A stretch of 37,315 nt of DNA from Verrucomicrobiota bacterium (GCA_026398235.1 JAPLTE010000052.1:1-37315); one strand, 5' to 3'; counted from the stretch's first letter, positions 17,261-24,882 are shown. The notes: generated by a model not told the origin, from the sequence alone. Numbers and translations are program-made.

Positions 17261-17853
17261 CCAGATTTTACCTGGTACGCCACGGCGCGCATGACCTCCT
17301 GGGACGGACCTTGGTCGGGAAAGCGCAGGAGGCGCATCTCAACCCCCGCGGAGAACGGCAGGCGCAATGGCTTGGGGAGCGGCTCAGCCCATTGGCGATA
17401 GACTCGGTCCTTAGCAGCCCATTGGCGCGCTGCCTTGAAACAGCGAATGGGATTGCCCACCGGCTCAATCTCCCGGTCGAAACGGTTGAAGCCTTAAACG
17501 AGGTTGACTTCGGCGCATGGAATGGCCGTGACTTCTCCGAACTTGCCCCGCTCCCGGCCTGGCGCAGCTACAACCAGTTGCGTTCCCTGGCGGCTCCTCC
17601 CGGCGGTGAATCCACGCTCGGGGTTCAAGCCCGAATCGTCCCCCTCTTTGGAACCTTATGCGAACGGTTCCCGCAAGGAGGCGTTGCGATCATCAGCCAT
17701 GCGGACGTGATCAAGGCGGCACTCGCCTATTTCCTTGGCGTGCCGATCGATCTTTTTCATCGCATCGAGATCGCGCCCGGCTCGCTCAGCACCGTGGCCA
17801 TCGACGCGAGCGGTCCGCGCGTTCTCCTGATGAATGAAATTCTCCCCGCCTAA
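17257..17853 (+). CDS. Histidine phosphatase family protein (alpha-ribazole phosphatase-like)
   Basis: This is a 198-residue phosphatase of the branch-2-free histidine phosphatase family (PGM/CobC-like). The phospho-acceptor His is in YLVRHGAHD, the phosphate-binding Arg is in SSPLARCLETANG, the proton donor region is EVDFGAWNG and the second catalytic His is in IISHADVIKAAL. It is the last gene of the operon and overlaps its neighbour in an ATGA. The context suggests dephosphorylation of a sugar or inositol phosphate intermediate. In the mycothiol pathway a phosphatase step of this sort is needed after MshA. The real substrate is unknown. Confidence 0.9.
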   Translation: MTRFYLVRHGAHDLLGRTLVGKAQEAHLNPRGERQAQWLGERLSPLAIDSVLSSPLARCLETANGIAHRLNLPVETVEALNEVDFGAWNGRDFSELAPLPAWRSYNQLRSLAAPPGGESTLGVQARIVPLFGTLCERFPQGGVAIISHADVIKAALAYFLGVPIDLFHRIEIAPGSLSTVAIDASGPRVLLMNEILPA

Positions 17854-17863
17854 ATCGCTATTG

Positions 17864-18973
17864 CTACGAATGGGCCGGGCGCACGTGGATCAGCTCAGGC
17901 GGCTGGCCGGGAGGCTCTCGCTTGATTTCCTGAGACTGGCCGGGGCGCTGCTCCTTTTGAATGCGTTCCACGCGCACGGGGCTTTTGGTTTTTGTCGATT
18001 CGTACAGGGCGTTAATGATGCGAATATCCGCCAACCCTTCCATCCCGGACGGTTCCGGCTCCCGGTTGGTCAGAATGCAGTCGCTGAAATAATCCAGTTC
18101 CGCCGCAAACTGATCGCCTGGCGCAAAGGACCGCTCATGCTGATGTTCACCCACTGTGATCTTCCATTTACTCCCGATTGAGTATTCATAAGCGGACTCG
18201 ACGCGCAGGGTTCCCTTGGTTCCGACCACATCGTAAACGGCGTTATCCGCCGCGCCGAAGCTGCACGTAAAAGCAGCCAGGCGCTCGCCGGGAAAACGCA
18301 ATACGCCACTGACCATTTCTTCCACCTCCACAAACCGCTCATCTTTGCCGCGCGCGGAAATGCCGTATACTTCCTCCGGTTCGTCCTGGAAGAGATACCG
18401 CGCAGCGTTGATGCAATAAATGCCGATATCGTAGAGTGTCCCGCCGCCGGTTTGCAGCTTGATGCGGGGATTTCCCTTCGTGACCTGCATGCTGAAGAGC
18501 GATTGAAAGATCCGCAACTCGCCGAGCTTGCCCGATTTGGCCAGCTCCACCGCCTCCACATTGGAATCGGCAAAATGCAGTCGGTAGGCGATCATGAGCT
18601 TGACCCCGTTTTCCTGCGCGGCCCGGATCATTGCCCGGCAATCGGCTTCCGTGGTGGCCATCGGCTTCTCGCAGAGCGAATGCACGTGCTGACGCGCAGC
18701 GCGCTCGACATATTCGCGATGCAGGGTATTGGGCGTGGCGATGTAGAGCGCCTCGATCTGCTCTTTGCGAATCGCCTCCTCAAGCTTGTCGTAGTCATAG
18801 GTGGGCACGCTGTATTTGTTGCCCAGTTCACGCCTCTTTTCATCGTCCCCGGAAATGAGCGCCACCAGTTGGGAGCTCTCCGTATGTCCAAACGCAGGCA
18901 AGGCGGCCGTCTGAGAGATGTAACCCAGCCCCACCACAGCGTAACGAACGGTATTTTCTCGCTTCAGTTTCAT
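17864..18973 (-). CDS. Gfo/Idh/MocA family oxidoreductase
   Basis: This is a predicted NAD(P)-dependent sugar or cyclitol dehydrogenase, 369 residues from ATG at 18973. It opens with the Rossmann stretch YAVVGLGYISQTAALPAF and has ALYIATPNTLHREYV. The family signature CEKPMATTEADC contains the catalytic-region Lys. GGGTLYDIGIYCINAARYLF matches the second conserved block (GGGxxxDxGxxxxxxxR/H). A longer frame exists upstream, but its extra 43 residues would overlap the divergent gene. The family includes glucose-fructose oxidoreductase and inositol dehydrogenase. The neighbouring ino1 operon makes a sugar/inositol substrate plausible. It ends 10 bases from the convergent phosphatase gene. Confidence 0.9.
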   Translation of the reverse strand: MKLKRENTVRYAVVGLGYISQTAALPAFGHTESSQLVALISGDDEKRRELGNKYSVPTYDYDKLEEAIRKEQIEALYIATPNTLHREYVERAARQHVHSLCEKPMATTEADCRAMIRAAQENGVKLMIAYRLHFADSNVEAVELAKSGKLGELRIFQSLFSMQVTKGNPRIKLQTGGGTLYDIGIYCINAARYLFQDEPEEVYGISARGKDERFVEVEEMVSGVLRFPGERLAAFTCSFGAADNAVYDVVGTKGTLRVESAYEYSIGSKWKITVGEHQHERSFAPGDQFAAELDYFSDCILTNREPEPSGMEGLADIRIINALYESTKTKSPVRVERIQKEQRPGQSQEIKREPPGQPPELIHVRPAHS

Positions 18974-19048
18974 TATATAAGATTCGGAACTCGGGGCTTT
19001 TGGGGATTGCTTACGGCCAAACCTTCCGTCCGGCACGATTCCCGCCCG
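18974..19048. promoter_or_regulatory. Divergent intergenic region between two dehydrogenase genes
   Basis: These 75 bases separate the start codons of two outward-facing Gfo/Idh/MocA genes, so promoters for both must lie here or inside the opposite gene. I cannot identify a convincing -35/-10 pair. A TATAAT hexamer on the - strand overlaps the ATG at 18973 and so cannot serve that gene. Neither gene has a Shine-Dalgarno sequence. Confidence 0.35.
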
Positions 19049-20038
19049 ATGAAGAAAAAACCACGTTTGGGCTTCCTGGGGCTCGGCTGGATCGGCACGC
19101 AACGGATGCAGGCAGTCGCGGAAAGTGGCCGCGCCGAAATCGTCGCGCTTGCCGATCCGTCACGGGAGGCTTTAAAAAGGGCCGCCGTTCCCCAGGCGCA
19201 ACGGTTCCAGAGCCTCGCCCCCCTCCTCAAGCTCGATTTGGACGGTTTGGTCATCGCCACTCCCAGCGCTCTGCATGCAGAACAATCGATCGCCGCTTTG
19301 GAACAAAAAATCGCGGTGTTCTGCCAAAAACCGTTGGGCCGCACTGCCGCCGAAGTCGCGAAGATAATCGAAACCGCGCGGCAATCGGATGTCCTCCTGG
19401 GCATTGATCTTTCCTACCGATTCACCCAAGCCGTGGCTGCAATTTGCGAGGCGGCAAACTCAGGGGCACTCGGGCGGCTCTATGCTGCAAACCTCGTTTT
19501 CCATAATGCCTACGGCCCGGATAAAAAATGGTTTTACGATGCGCCTCTCTCCGGCGGCGGGTGTGTGATCGATCTGGGAACGCACCTGGTGGACCTTGCG
19601 CTCCTGCTCATGAAGTCGCCGATGCATGGCGTCTCCAGCCGCCTTTTCCGAGGCGGCGAACCGATCGCCCCGGCCAAGACCCGTTGCGAAGTGGAAGATT
19701 TTGCGATTGCCCGGCTGGATTTTGCTTCGGGAGCCACGGCGCAAATCGCGTGCTCATGGAATCTGAATGCCGGACAGGACGCCGTGATCGAGGCTTCCTT
19801 TTATGGGGAGCGCGGGGGCGCATCTCTGCGCAACCTGAAGGGCTCGTTTTGTGATTTCACGACGGAACTTTTCCAGGGGACTTCCCGAAGAATGCTCGCC
19901 GAGCCGCCCGACGCCTGGGGCCCACGCGCGCTGCTGGACTGGGTGGACCGCCTTGCCGCCGGGGCGCGCTTTGACTGTGAAGTTAACAGCGCAATCGAGG
20001 TGGCCAAGGTGATTGACGCCATTTACCAATCGCGCTGA
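19049..20038 (+). CDS. Gfo/Idh/MocA family oxidoreductase
   Basis: This is a second member of the family, 329 residues, only distantly related to the gene at 17864. It has LGFLGLGWIGTQRMQAVA (nucleotide fold), GLVIATPSALHAEQ, the signature FCQKPLGRTAAEV (with Gln in place of the usual Glu before Lys-Pro) and GGGCVIDLGTHLVDLALLLM. Predicted NAD(P)-dependent oxidation or epimerisation of a sugar or cyclitol. ATG 19049 is chosen because the fold begins at once; the frame stays open far upstream but would overlap the divergent gene. Its proximity to the glycoconjugate operon suggests a shared pathway. Confidence 0.9.
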   Translation: MKKKPRLGFLGLGWIGTQRMQAVAESGRAEIVALADPSREALKRAAVPQAQRFQSLAPLLKLDLDGLVIATPSALHAEQSIAALEQKIAVFCQKPLGRTAAEVAKIIETARQSDVLLGIDLSYRFTQAVAAICEAANSGALGRLYAANLVFHNAYGPDKKWFYDAPLSGGGCVIDLGTHLVDLALLLMKSPMHGVSSRLFRGGEPIAPAKTRCEVEDFAIARLDFASGATAQIACSWNLNAGQDAVIEASFYGERGGASLRNLKGSFCDFTTELFQGTSRRMLAEPPDAWGPRALLDWVDRLAAGARFDCEVNSAIEVAKVIDAIYQSR

Positions 20039-20047
20039 AGAAAATAG

Positions 20048-20077
20048 ACGCCTGCCAAACCTTCGTCTGGCAGGCGT
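20048..20077. terminator. Stem-loop terminator between convergent genes
   Basis: A perfect 10-base inverted repeat (ACGCCTGCCA and TGGCAGGCGT) with a 10-base loop lies between two convergent stop codons (20038 on +, 20104 on -). On the - strand it is followed by TCTATTTTCTTC, a modest T-rich tail, so it fits best as the end of the PRC-barrel transcript. On the + strand no T-run follows, so termination of the dehydrogenase transcript there is less certain. Confidence 0.7.
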
Positions 20078-20103
20078 GCACTACAAAAAAACAAACGTAC
20101 TTT

Positions 20104-21003
20104 TTACCGCGGATTTTTTTTCGTGGAGCCGGAGGGGGTTGAAGACTCCCTGCCCGCATTCCTTTCCGAAGGCAATCCTCCCGGTGTCGATCGCGTTTCG
20201 CTCGCCCTTTGCGGTTTTTCAGTCTGCTGCTGGGCACCTGATGAGGAGCGCTCCTTGCTCGAATCGGAGGTGCCGCGCATGGATGGGGATGCCCCCGGCA
20301 GCGGAGTCGTCATCGTTGGGCTCTGAGCAGCGGAGGGAGAGGGGGAAGGTTTCCCCGGAGACAAATTCTGGCTGGGAGACGGGCTGGCCCCCTTCTTATG
20401 TGCGCCCTTGCGGTTTTTGCGATCCGTGGTTTCTCCTACGGCTGGAGGCGATCCCGGGGAAGCTGCTGGCGCATGGACGTCCCTGCTTTCCCTCCGGCTT
20501 TCCGCGCTTGCACCGGTCCCCGCACGCTGCTGCTGCCGTTGCAACTCAGTGCCCGTGGCATTGGGCTTCTGCTGTTGCATCTCAGTGCCCGTGGTGGAGC
20601 GCCCTCCTTGGCCGAAGTAATTGACGCTGCGATCGATGGTCTCCCGGTTCAGCGAGCGCAATTCCGTGCGGCTAAAAGTAGGGGCGCTTACGATCCGCTC
20701 CCGGTCAAGGTTCACCACAATTGTCCCCCTTTGCTCGAGATTGGTTACGTTCACCGCGCTGTAGGGCAAGGCAACAAGCTGGTCCTCACCCCTTGAAACG
20801 ACCACATGGATGATGCGCCCGCTGCGACGGTCGATGATGAGGTCATTTACAGTGCCGACATCGGCTCCGTCCGAGGATCGGATACGGGCGCCATGAACCA
20901 GCGTGCATAAATCCAAATCATTTGAGCCCGACACCCGGTCCTCTGCATATGCTGTAATACCAAGGCCCGCAAACAGGGCAATGGCCAAATATTTCATTTT
21001 CAT
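20104..21003 (-). CDS. Exported PRC-barrel domain protein with long disordered tail
   Basis: This is a 299-residue protein. Residues 1-20 (MKMKYLAIALFAGLGITAYA) form a Sec signal peptide with an AYA-type cleavage site. Residues 30-100 form a PRC-barrel: ARIRSSDGADVGTVNDLIID, GRIIHVVVSRGEDQLVALPY and VNLDRERIVSAPTF. From about residue 130 to the end the chain is low complexity, rich in Ser, Pro, Gln, Gly and Lys, with repeated SPSPS stretches, and should be disordered. The role is unknown; exported PRC-barrel proteins are common in soil bacteria. No Shine-Dalgarno is visible. It is third in a row of three - strand genes. Confidence 0.85.
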   Translation of the reverse strand: MKMKYLAIALFAGLGITAYAEDRVSGSNDLDLCTLVHGARIRSSDGADVGTVNDLIIDRRSGRIIHVVVSRGEDQLVALPYSAVNVTNLEQRGTIVVNLDRERIVSAPTFSRTELRSLNRETIDRSVNYFGQGGRSTTGTEMQQQKPNATGTELQRQQQRAGTGASAESRRESRDVHAPAASPGSPPAVGETTDRKNRKGAHKKGASPSPSQNLSPGKPSPSPSAAQSPTMTTPLPGASPSMRGTSDSSKERSSSGAQQQTEKPQRASETRSTPGGLPSERNAGRESSTPSGSTKKNPR

Positions 21004-21060
21004 AGTATAACTACAACGTGTTCAGCCTGGCGTTTGGACGCATTTCCGGAGCGCCTGGCC

Positions 21061-21993
21061 TTACGCAAAACCCGAATGCCGCCTTTGCTCGCGCAGGGCA
21101 TCCAGCTCGTCCTTTTGCAGGGCTTCATCAATGGCGAAGGCCGCTTTGGTTCCCTCGTCCGTGGCAATAATCACCAACTGGAGGCCGCGCGCTGCGTTGC
21201 CGACGGCATAGACTCCCTTTACGCTCGTCTCCTGCATCTCATTGCAATCGATCTGCCCGTTTGGAGTGATTTTACAGCCCAGGCTAAATGCCAGTTCCGA
21301 GCGCTGCCGCTGCGCGGGAACAATGAAAAGGGCCGCGCAGGCGATCCGGGAACCGTCCTGGAAAGAGATGCCGCTTAAATCATGGCTTTCGCCTTCCAGC
21401 CGGTGGATTGTGCCTTCCTTGACTCGGATGCCGGCAATCTCCAGCAGTTCACGCTCCTCCGGGCAGAGCGGGGTTGTTTCCGATGGGCAGAGCACGATCT
21501 CGCGGCTCCAATTACGCATTTTGACTGCCAGTTCGACCGCATCGCGCCCCTCTCCAAAGACCGCCAGTGGCTGATCCCTGTGCTCCCAGCCATCGCAATA
21601 CGGGCAATGGTGAACCGTGCGGCCGTAGAAACGCTCGATACCGGCAAGCGGCGGCAACTCATCCACAATGCCGCTGGCCAGGAGCAGAATCCGCCCCTGG
21701 TACATCCCCCCCGCATCCGTGCGGACAATGAACTGGCTTTCCCCACCCTCCGCAGCTACGACCTCGCAATGTAAAAACTCCACACTCGGATAGTTTCGAA
21801 GATCCTCACGCCCAAGTTGCAGGAATTCCATGGGATCAATTCCGTCGCGGGTGAGAAATCCGTGCAATCCTTTAGAAGCGGCATTGCGCGGCTGCCCCTT
21901 GTCACAAAGGAGCACTTTGCGGCGGGAGCGCCCGAGCGCGAGCGCAGCACTCAAACCGGCAGGGCCGCCGCCCACAATGATCACATCGAACAC
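21061..21993 (-). CDS. Thioredoxin-reductase-like FAD-dependent oxidoreductase
   Basis: This is a 310-residue flavoprotein of the TrxR/AhpF group. It has the FAD-binding VIIVGGGPAGLSAALAL at the N-terminus, a redox-active pair in HHCPYCDGWEH (about residue 135) and the C-terminal FAD motif VKGVYAVGNAARG. The second nucleotide fold is AVFGEGRDAVELA, but the HRRxxxR motif that binds the NADPH 2'-phosphate in classical TrxR is missing: that position reads IVLCPSETTPL. The start is GTG at 21993, the first possible start after an in-frame stop at 22021-22023. No thioredoxin gene is adjacent. It lies 27 bases downstream of the poly-Thr periplasmic gene, probably in one transcript. Confidence 0.88.
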   Translation of the reverse strand: MFDVIIVGGGPAGLSAALALGRSRRKVLLCDKGQPRNAASKGLHGFLTRDGIDPMEFLQLGREDLRNYPSVEFLHCEVVAAEGGESQFIVRTDAGGMYQGRILLLASGIVDELPPLAGIERFYGRTVHHCPYCDGWEHRDQPLAVFGEGRDAVELAVKMRNWSREIVLCPSETTPLCPEERELLEIAGIRVKEGTIHRLEGESHDLSGISFQDGSRIACAALFIVPAQRQRSELAFSLGCKITPNGQIDCNEMQETSVKGVYAVGNAARGLQLVIIATDEGTKAAFAIDEALQKDELDALREQRRHSGFA

Positions 21994-22020
21994 CGTTGGC
22001 GTGGTTGCTAAAATGGCGGT

Positions 22021-22350
22021 TTATTCCTCCTCCAGGATGACCCGATCGACCACCATATCCTCCCCTTCACCGGAGTAGTGGACTCGCACGGGGACTCCCG
22101 CCTTTACCCGGGTGCGCACGTTTTCTTCCGAGATCACTTTGCCGCTCTTGGTCACATAAGTCACTTTGGACCCGATTTTGTAATGGCGCTCTCCACTGGA
22201 TTCTTTGACCACGATTGCGCTGCCGGGATCAAACTCGCTAATGGTCCCCACGCCCTCGGTGGTGGTCGTCGTGGTTGTGGTTTCCACTTGCGCCCATACA
22301 ACGGGTGCAGCCAGCGCCAGAGCCAAGCTCAACAGGATTTTCTTTTGCAT
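22021..22350 (-). CDS. Small periplasmic protein with poly-threonine tract
   Basis: This is a 109-residue exported protein. MQKKILLSLALALAAPVVWA is a Sec signal peptide with cleavage after VWA. The mature protein begins QVETTTTTTTTEGVGTISEF, a run of eight threonines, followed by a small beta-rich domain (IVVKESSGERHYKIGSKVTYV, VRVHYSGEGEDMVVDRVI). I do not recognise a named family, though similar secreted poly-Thr proteins occur in Verrucomicrobiota as far as I recall. The start at ATG 22350 is set by the signal peptide. A longer frame upstream has no sensible N-terminus. Confidence 0.8.
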   Translation of the reverse strand: MQKKILLSLALALAAPVVWAQVETTTTTTTTEGVGTISEFDPGSAIVVKESSGERHYKIGSKVTYVTKSGKVISEENVRTRVKAGVPVRVHYSGEGEDMVVDRVILEEE

Positions 22351-22492
22351 AGATATTGCTTCTAAGTTTTTTGCCGAGAAAGAATTTCTCTTTGTAAGGT
22401 TACGGGGGAAAAACAGGAAATGGCTGTGTCCCTGCGCATCGGGTTGGAGCCCGCTGCAAGGCCGCAGCGGAGGCACCTCGCGAATCGATTAT
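22351..22492. promoter_or_regulatory. Divergent intergenic region with short palindrome
   Basis: These 142 bases separate the poly-Thr gene (-) from the DUF3309 gene (+) and must drive at least one of them. A 15-base inverted repeat GAGAAAGAATTTCTC lies at 22376-22390, 26 bases from the - strand start codon, and could be an operator. No convincing promoter hexamers are recognised. Confidence 0.35.
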
Positions 22493-22657
22493 ATGAGCAC
22501 AATCCTTTTGATCATTCTTGTCCTCTTCATCATCGGGGCTCTGCCGAGATGGCCGTACAGCACCGGGTGGGGGTATTATCCCAGCGGAATTCTCGGGATC
22601 ATTTTGTTGATCCTTATTGTGATGTCGTTGATGGGGGCCTTCAGAACCGGACCTTAG
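22493..22657 (+). CDS. DUF3309 family small membrane protein
   Basis: This is a 54-residue hydrophobic protein with two predicted membrane segments (STILLIILVLFIIGALPRW and SGILGIILLILIVMSLMGAF) joined by a short loop PYSTGWGYYPSG. The pattern ALPxWPYSxGWGYYPSG is the hallmark of DUF3309, a family of unknown function common in soil and plant-associated bacteria. The frame continues upstream, but homologues begin at this ATG. It faces away from the poly-Thr gene. Confidence 0.85.
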   Translation: MSTILLIILVLFIIGALPRWPYSTGWGYYPSGILGIILLILIVMSLMGAFRTGP

Positions 22658-22679
22658 TCCCGGCCAGTGGGGGCTATTC

Positions 22680-23135
22680 TCACTTTTTGCGCACTTGAGC
22701 GAGCGCCTGGGCGGGATCGGTGACAGGGGTGTGAAAGTCGCCGCGCAGCAGCCTGAGGGCGGTTTTTTCCTCCTGGATCTCCGAAGCCGTTCGGACCCCC
22801 ATACGCCGCAAGATCGGCAAGGGCGGACACCATCCCTGGAGTGCATGTTGAAGCAGAAAAGCGCCGACCGCCAAGGTGAGCCAAGCCCATTTGCGATGCA
22901 CGCTCAATGCCAGCACCGCGCTGAACATTGTGACGGTCGCGGCATTCGCTTCCAAGGCGCGCTCTATGTCCCACTCTGTCTCAAGCTCCGTAATGCGGCG
23001 TGTCATTGCCTCGGGGGATGCGCTTGCATACCGGGCGAGAGTCTCCTCCGTCCTGCGGCGGTTGCGTTCGTTCACCTCCAGGGAGGAGGTTTTCAAGGCT
23101 CTCTTTTCTGTGGATGGCAGCCAATGTGTTTTCAT
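22680..23135 (-). CDS. DUF2892-like (YgaP transmembrane type) membrane protein
   Basis: This is a 151-residue protein. An N-terminal soluble, charged half (about 1-75, with EVNERNRRRTEETLARYA and RITELETEWDIERALEANAA) precedes two hydrophobic segments (ATVTMFSAVLALSV and WAWLTLAVGAFLLQHAL). It continues with QGWCPPLPILRRMGVRTASE, the DUF2892/YgaP_TM signature with its conserved Cys-Pro. It is not fused to a rhodanese domain, unlike YgaP itself. Function is unknown. The start at 23135 gives a normal N-terminus; the frame is open further upstream into the divergent gene. Confidence 0.8.
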   Translation of the reverse strand: MKTHWLPSTEKRALKTSSLEVNERNRRRTEETLARYASASPEAMTRRITELETEWDIERALEANAATVTMFSAVLALSVHRKWAWLTLAVGAFLLQHALQGWCPPLPILRRMGVRTASEIQEEKTALRLLRGDFHTPVTDPAQALAQVRKK

Positions 23136-23198
23136 CAATGAAACATCGTTGTAAGGGTGGAGGGCGGGGGTAAACCCCCTGTTTTCTCCCGCTTTCGT

Positions 23199-23888
23199 AT
23201 GCATTCCCAAATCACTCCGCGAGCGGCTCTCCTGGTTCTGGCGACAACCTTGCTTGGAACTGCCGTATTGGGCGCAGGAATTGCCGTCGCTTTTTTCTTT
23301 CATCGCGGCGATCCAACCGGTCCGTTCTTGCTCCAAAACCATTTCGTTTCTGAATTGGGTTGGATCCACCATTCCCGCCTGGCCTGGGCCTTCAATGGAA
23401 GTCTCACCGTGGGGTGTCTGCTCTTTGCGCCCGTCTTTTATGCATTAAGCCTCTATTTTCGAACGCGTCTGGGTTGGACCGCAACGGCTTTTGGCCTAAC
23501 CGCGTTGGTCGCTGCCAGTGCCGTGGGCCTTTTTCCCATGGACCATATTGAACACCATCTAGTAGCCGCCCTCCTCTTTTTCATTTCGTGGGTGAGCGCA
23601 GCCGCCTTGTTCACGGTCGCCTTTTGGCAGGACAAGAATCGATATTCCATGCTCCTGGTAGCGATTGGCACTGCAGCGCTGATTCCGTGCGCGCTCTTGC
23701 TGGTTTTTCCCAAAGACTCCCTCATCGCTGCGATCCGCGCGACGCAACACCATGAACCTTTCTACCGCCCCGATATTTGGTGGCTGGCGGTGATGGAATG
23801 GATGGTGGTTTTCTGGATGTGGCTCTGGATGCTCGCCTGCGCCCTGTTCGTCTGGAGCGCCCGAGACCGAACCCCCTCCCCAGGCTGA
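23199..23888 (+). CDS. DUF998-like polytopic membrane protein
   Basis: This is a 229-residue integral membrane protein with about six hydrophobic helices. The segment FVSELGWIHHSRLAWAFNGS followed by LTVGCLLFAPVF has the SxLG...FN...G pattern of DUF998. Paired histidines recur in the loops (MDHIEHHL, TQHHEPFY). ATG 23199 is preferred because the first membrane helix starts about ten residues later. No Shine-Dalgarno is seen. It is divergent from the DUF2892-like gene, with 63 bases between the starts. Function is unknown. Confidence 0.75.
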   Translation: MHSQITPRAALLVLATTLLGTAVLGAGIAVAFFFHRGDPTGPFLLQNHFVSELGWIHHSRLAWAFNGSLTVGCLLFAPVFYALSLYFRTRLGWTATAFGLTALVAASAVGLFPMDHIEHHLVAALLFFISWVSAAALFTVAFWQDKNRYSMLLVAIGTAALIPCALLLVFPKDSLIAAIRATQHHEPFYRPDIWWLAVMEWMVVFWMWLWMLACALFVWSARDRTPSPG

Positions 23889-23943
23889 GAGGAATTCTTT
23901 ACCCCTTGGCGGCACCCGCGTAAGGCAGCAACGATTCCCAGGC

Positions 23944-24870
23944 ATGTTCATACGGTCGCTGCCCGGGATCCTTAAAAAAACGGCTCAGGAGTGGATGTCC
24001 GACAACGCCCTGCGCCTGAGCGCTTCGTTGGCTTATTACGCCCTCTTCTCTCTTGCCCCGCTGCTGCTGGTGGTGATCTCGATCGCCGGGCTCGTCTTCG
24101 GCCAGGATGCCGCCCGGCATCAACTGGCGCAAACCGTTCAGCAGCTTGCGGGCGAACAGGCGGGGCGTGCCATCGAGGGGATGGCGCAGACCGGGGAACA
24201 TCAAGGAGCCAACTTGGTTGCAACAGTCTTCGGGCTTGTCGTCCTGCTCTTTGGCGCATCGGGAGTTTTTGGCGAACTCAAAAGCTCTCTCAACACCATC
24301 TGGGGGGTCACCGAAAAACCGGGCCAATCGATCCTGCACCTGCTCAAGGAGCGCCTGGTCTCGCTCGGAATGGTTGTTGGGATTGGGTTTCTTCTCCTGA
24401 TTTCATTGGTGCTGACCGCGCTGCTGACCGCCCTGAGCACCTACATGCGCGGGCTGCTCCCGTGGCCGCCGGGCATTCTCCATCTACTGGATTTTTTGAT
24501 CTCGCTGTGCGTCGTCGCCGTTCTCTTTGCGATGATTTTCAAGGTTCTGCCCAACGTGAAGCTCCGCTGGCATGATGTTTGGATCGGTGCGCTCGGCACG
24601 GCCGTCTTGTTCGTATTGGGCCAGTCTCTGATCGGGCTTTACCTTGGCAAAAGCAGCGTCTCCTCCAGTTACGGAGCCGCGGGTTCGGTGATCATCATTC
24701 TGCTCTGGATCTACTACTCGAATTGCATTTTGTTTTTCGGCGTCGAGTTTACCAAGATTTACGCCCTGAGATGCGGATTCGGAATTGAACCCACCGAGGA
24801 CGCCATCACCCTTGAGGAGGCCAACAAAGCGAAGCAAAAAGATAACGGCGACAAACCATCCCGTCCATAA
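23944..24870 (+). CDS. YihY/BrkB family membrane protein
   Basis: This is a 308-residue inner-membrane protein of the YihY/virulence factor BrkB family (formerly misnamed ribonuclease BN). The family signature ALRLSASLAYYALFSLAPLLL is at residues 21-41, followed by five or six further membrane segments and the typical C-terminal block SSYGAAGSVIIILLWIYYSN and FFGVEFTKIYALR. The tail after residue 280 is charged and cytoplasmic (EEANKAKQKDNGDK). A transporter role has been proposed for the family but not proven. It lies 55 bases after the DUF998-like gene, possibly co-transcribed. Confidence 0.9.
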   Translation: MFIRSLPGILKKTAQEWMSDNALRLSASLAYYALFSLAPLLLVVISIAGLVFGQDAARHQLAQTVQQLAGEQAGRAIEGMAQTGEHQGANLVATVFGLVVLLFGASGVFGELKSSLNTIWGVTEKPGQSILHLLKERLVSLGMVVGIGFLLLISLVLTALLTALSTYMRGLLPWPPGILHLLDFLISLCVVAVLFAMIFKVLPNVKLRWHDVWIGALGTAVLFVLGQSLIGLYLGKSSVSSSYGAAGSVIIILLWIYYSNCILFFGVEFTKIYALRCGFGIEPTEDAITLEEANKAKQKDNGDKPSRP

Positions 24871-24882
24871 AACACGCGCATT

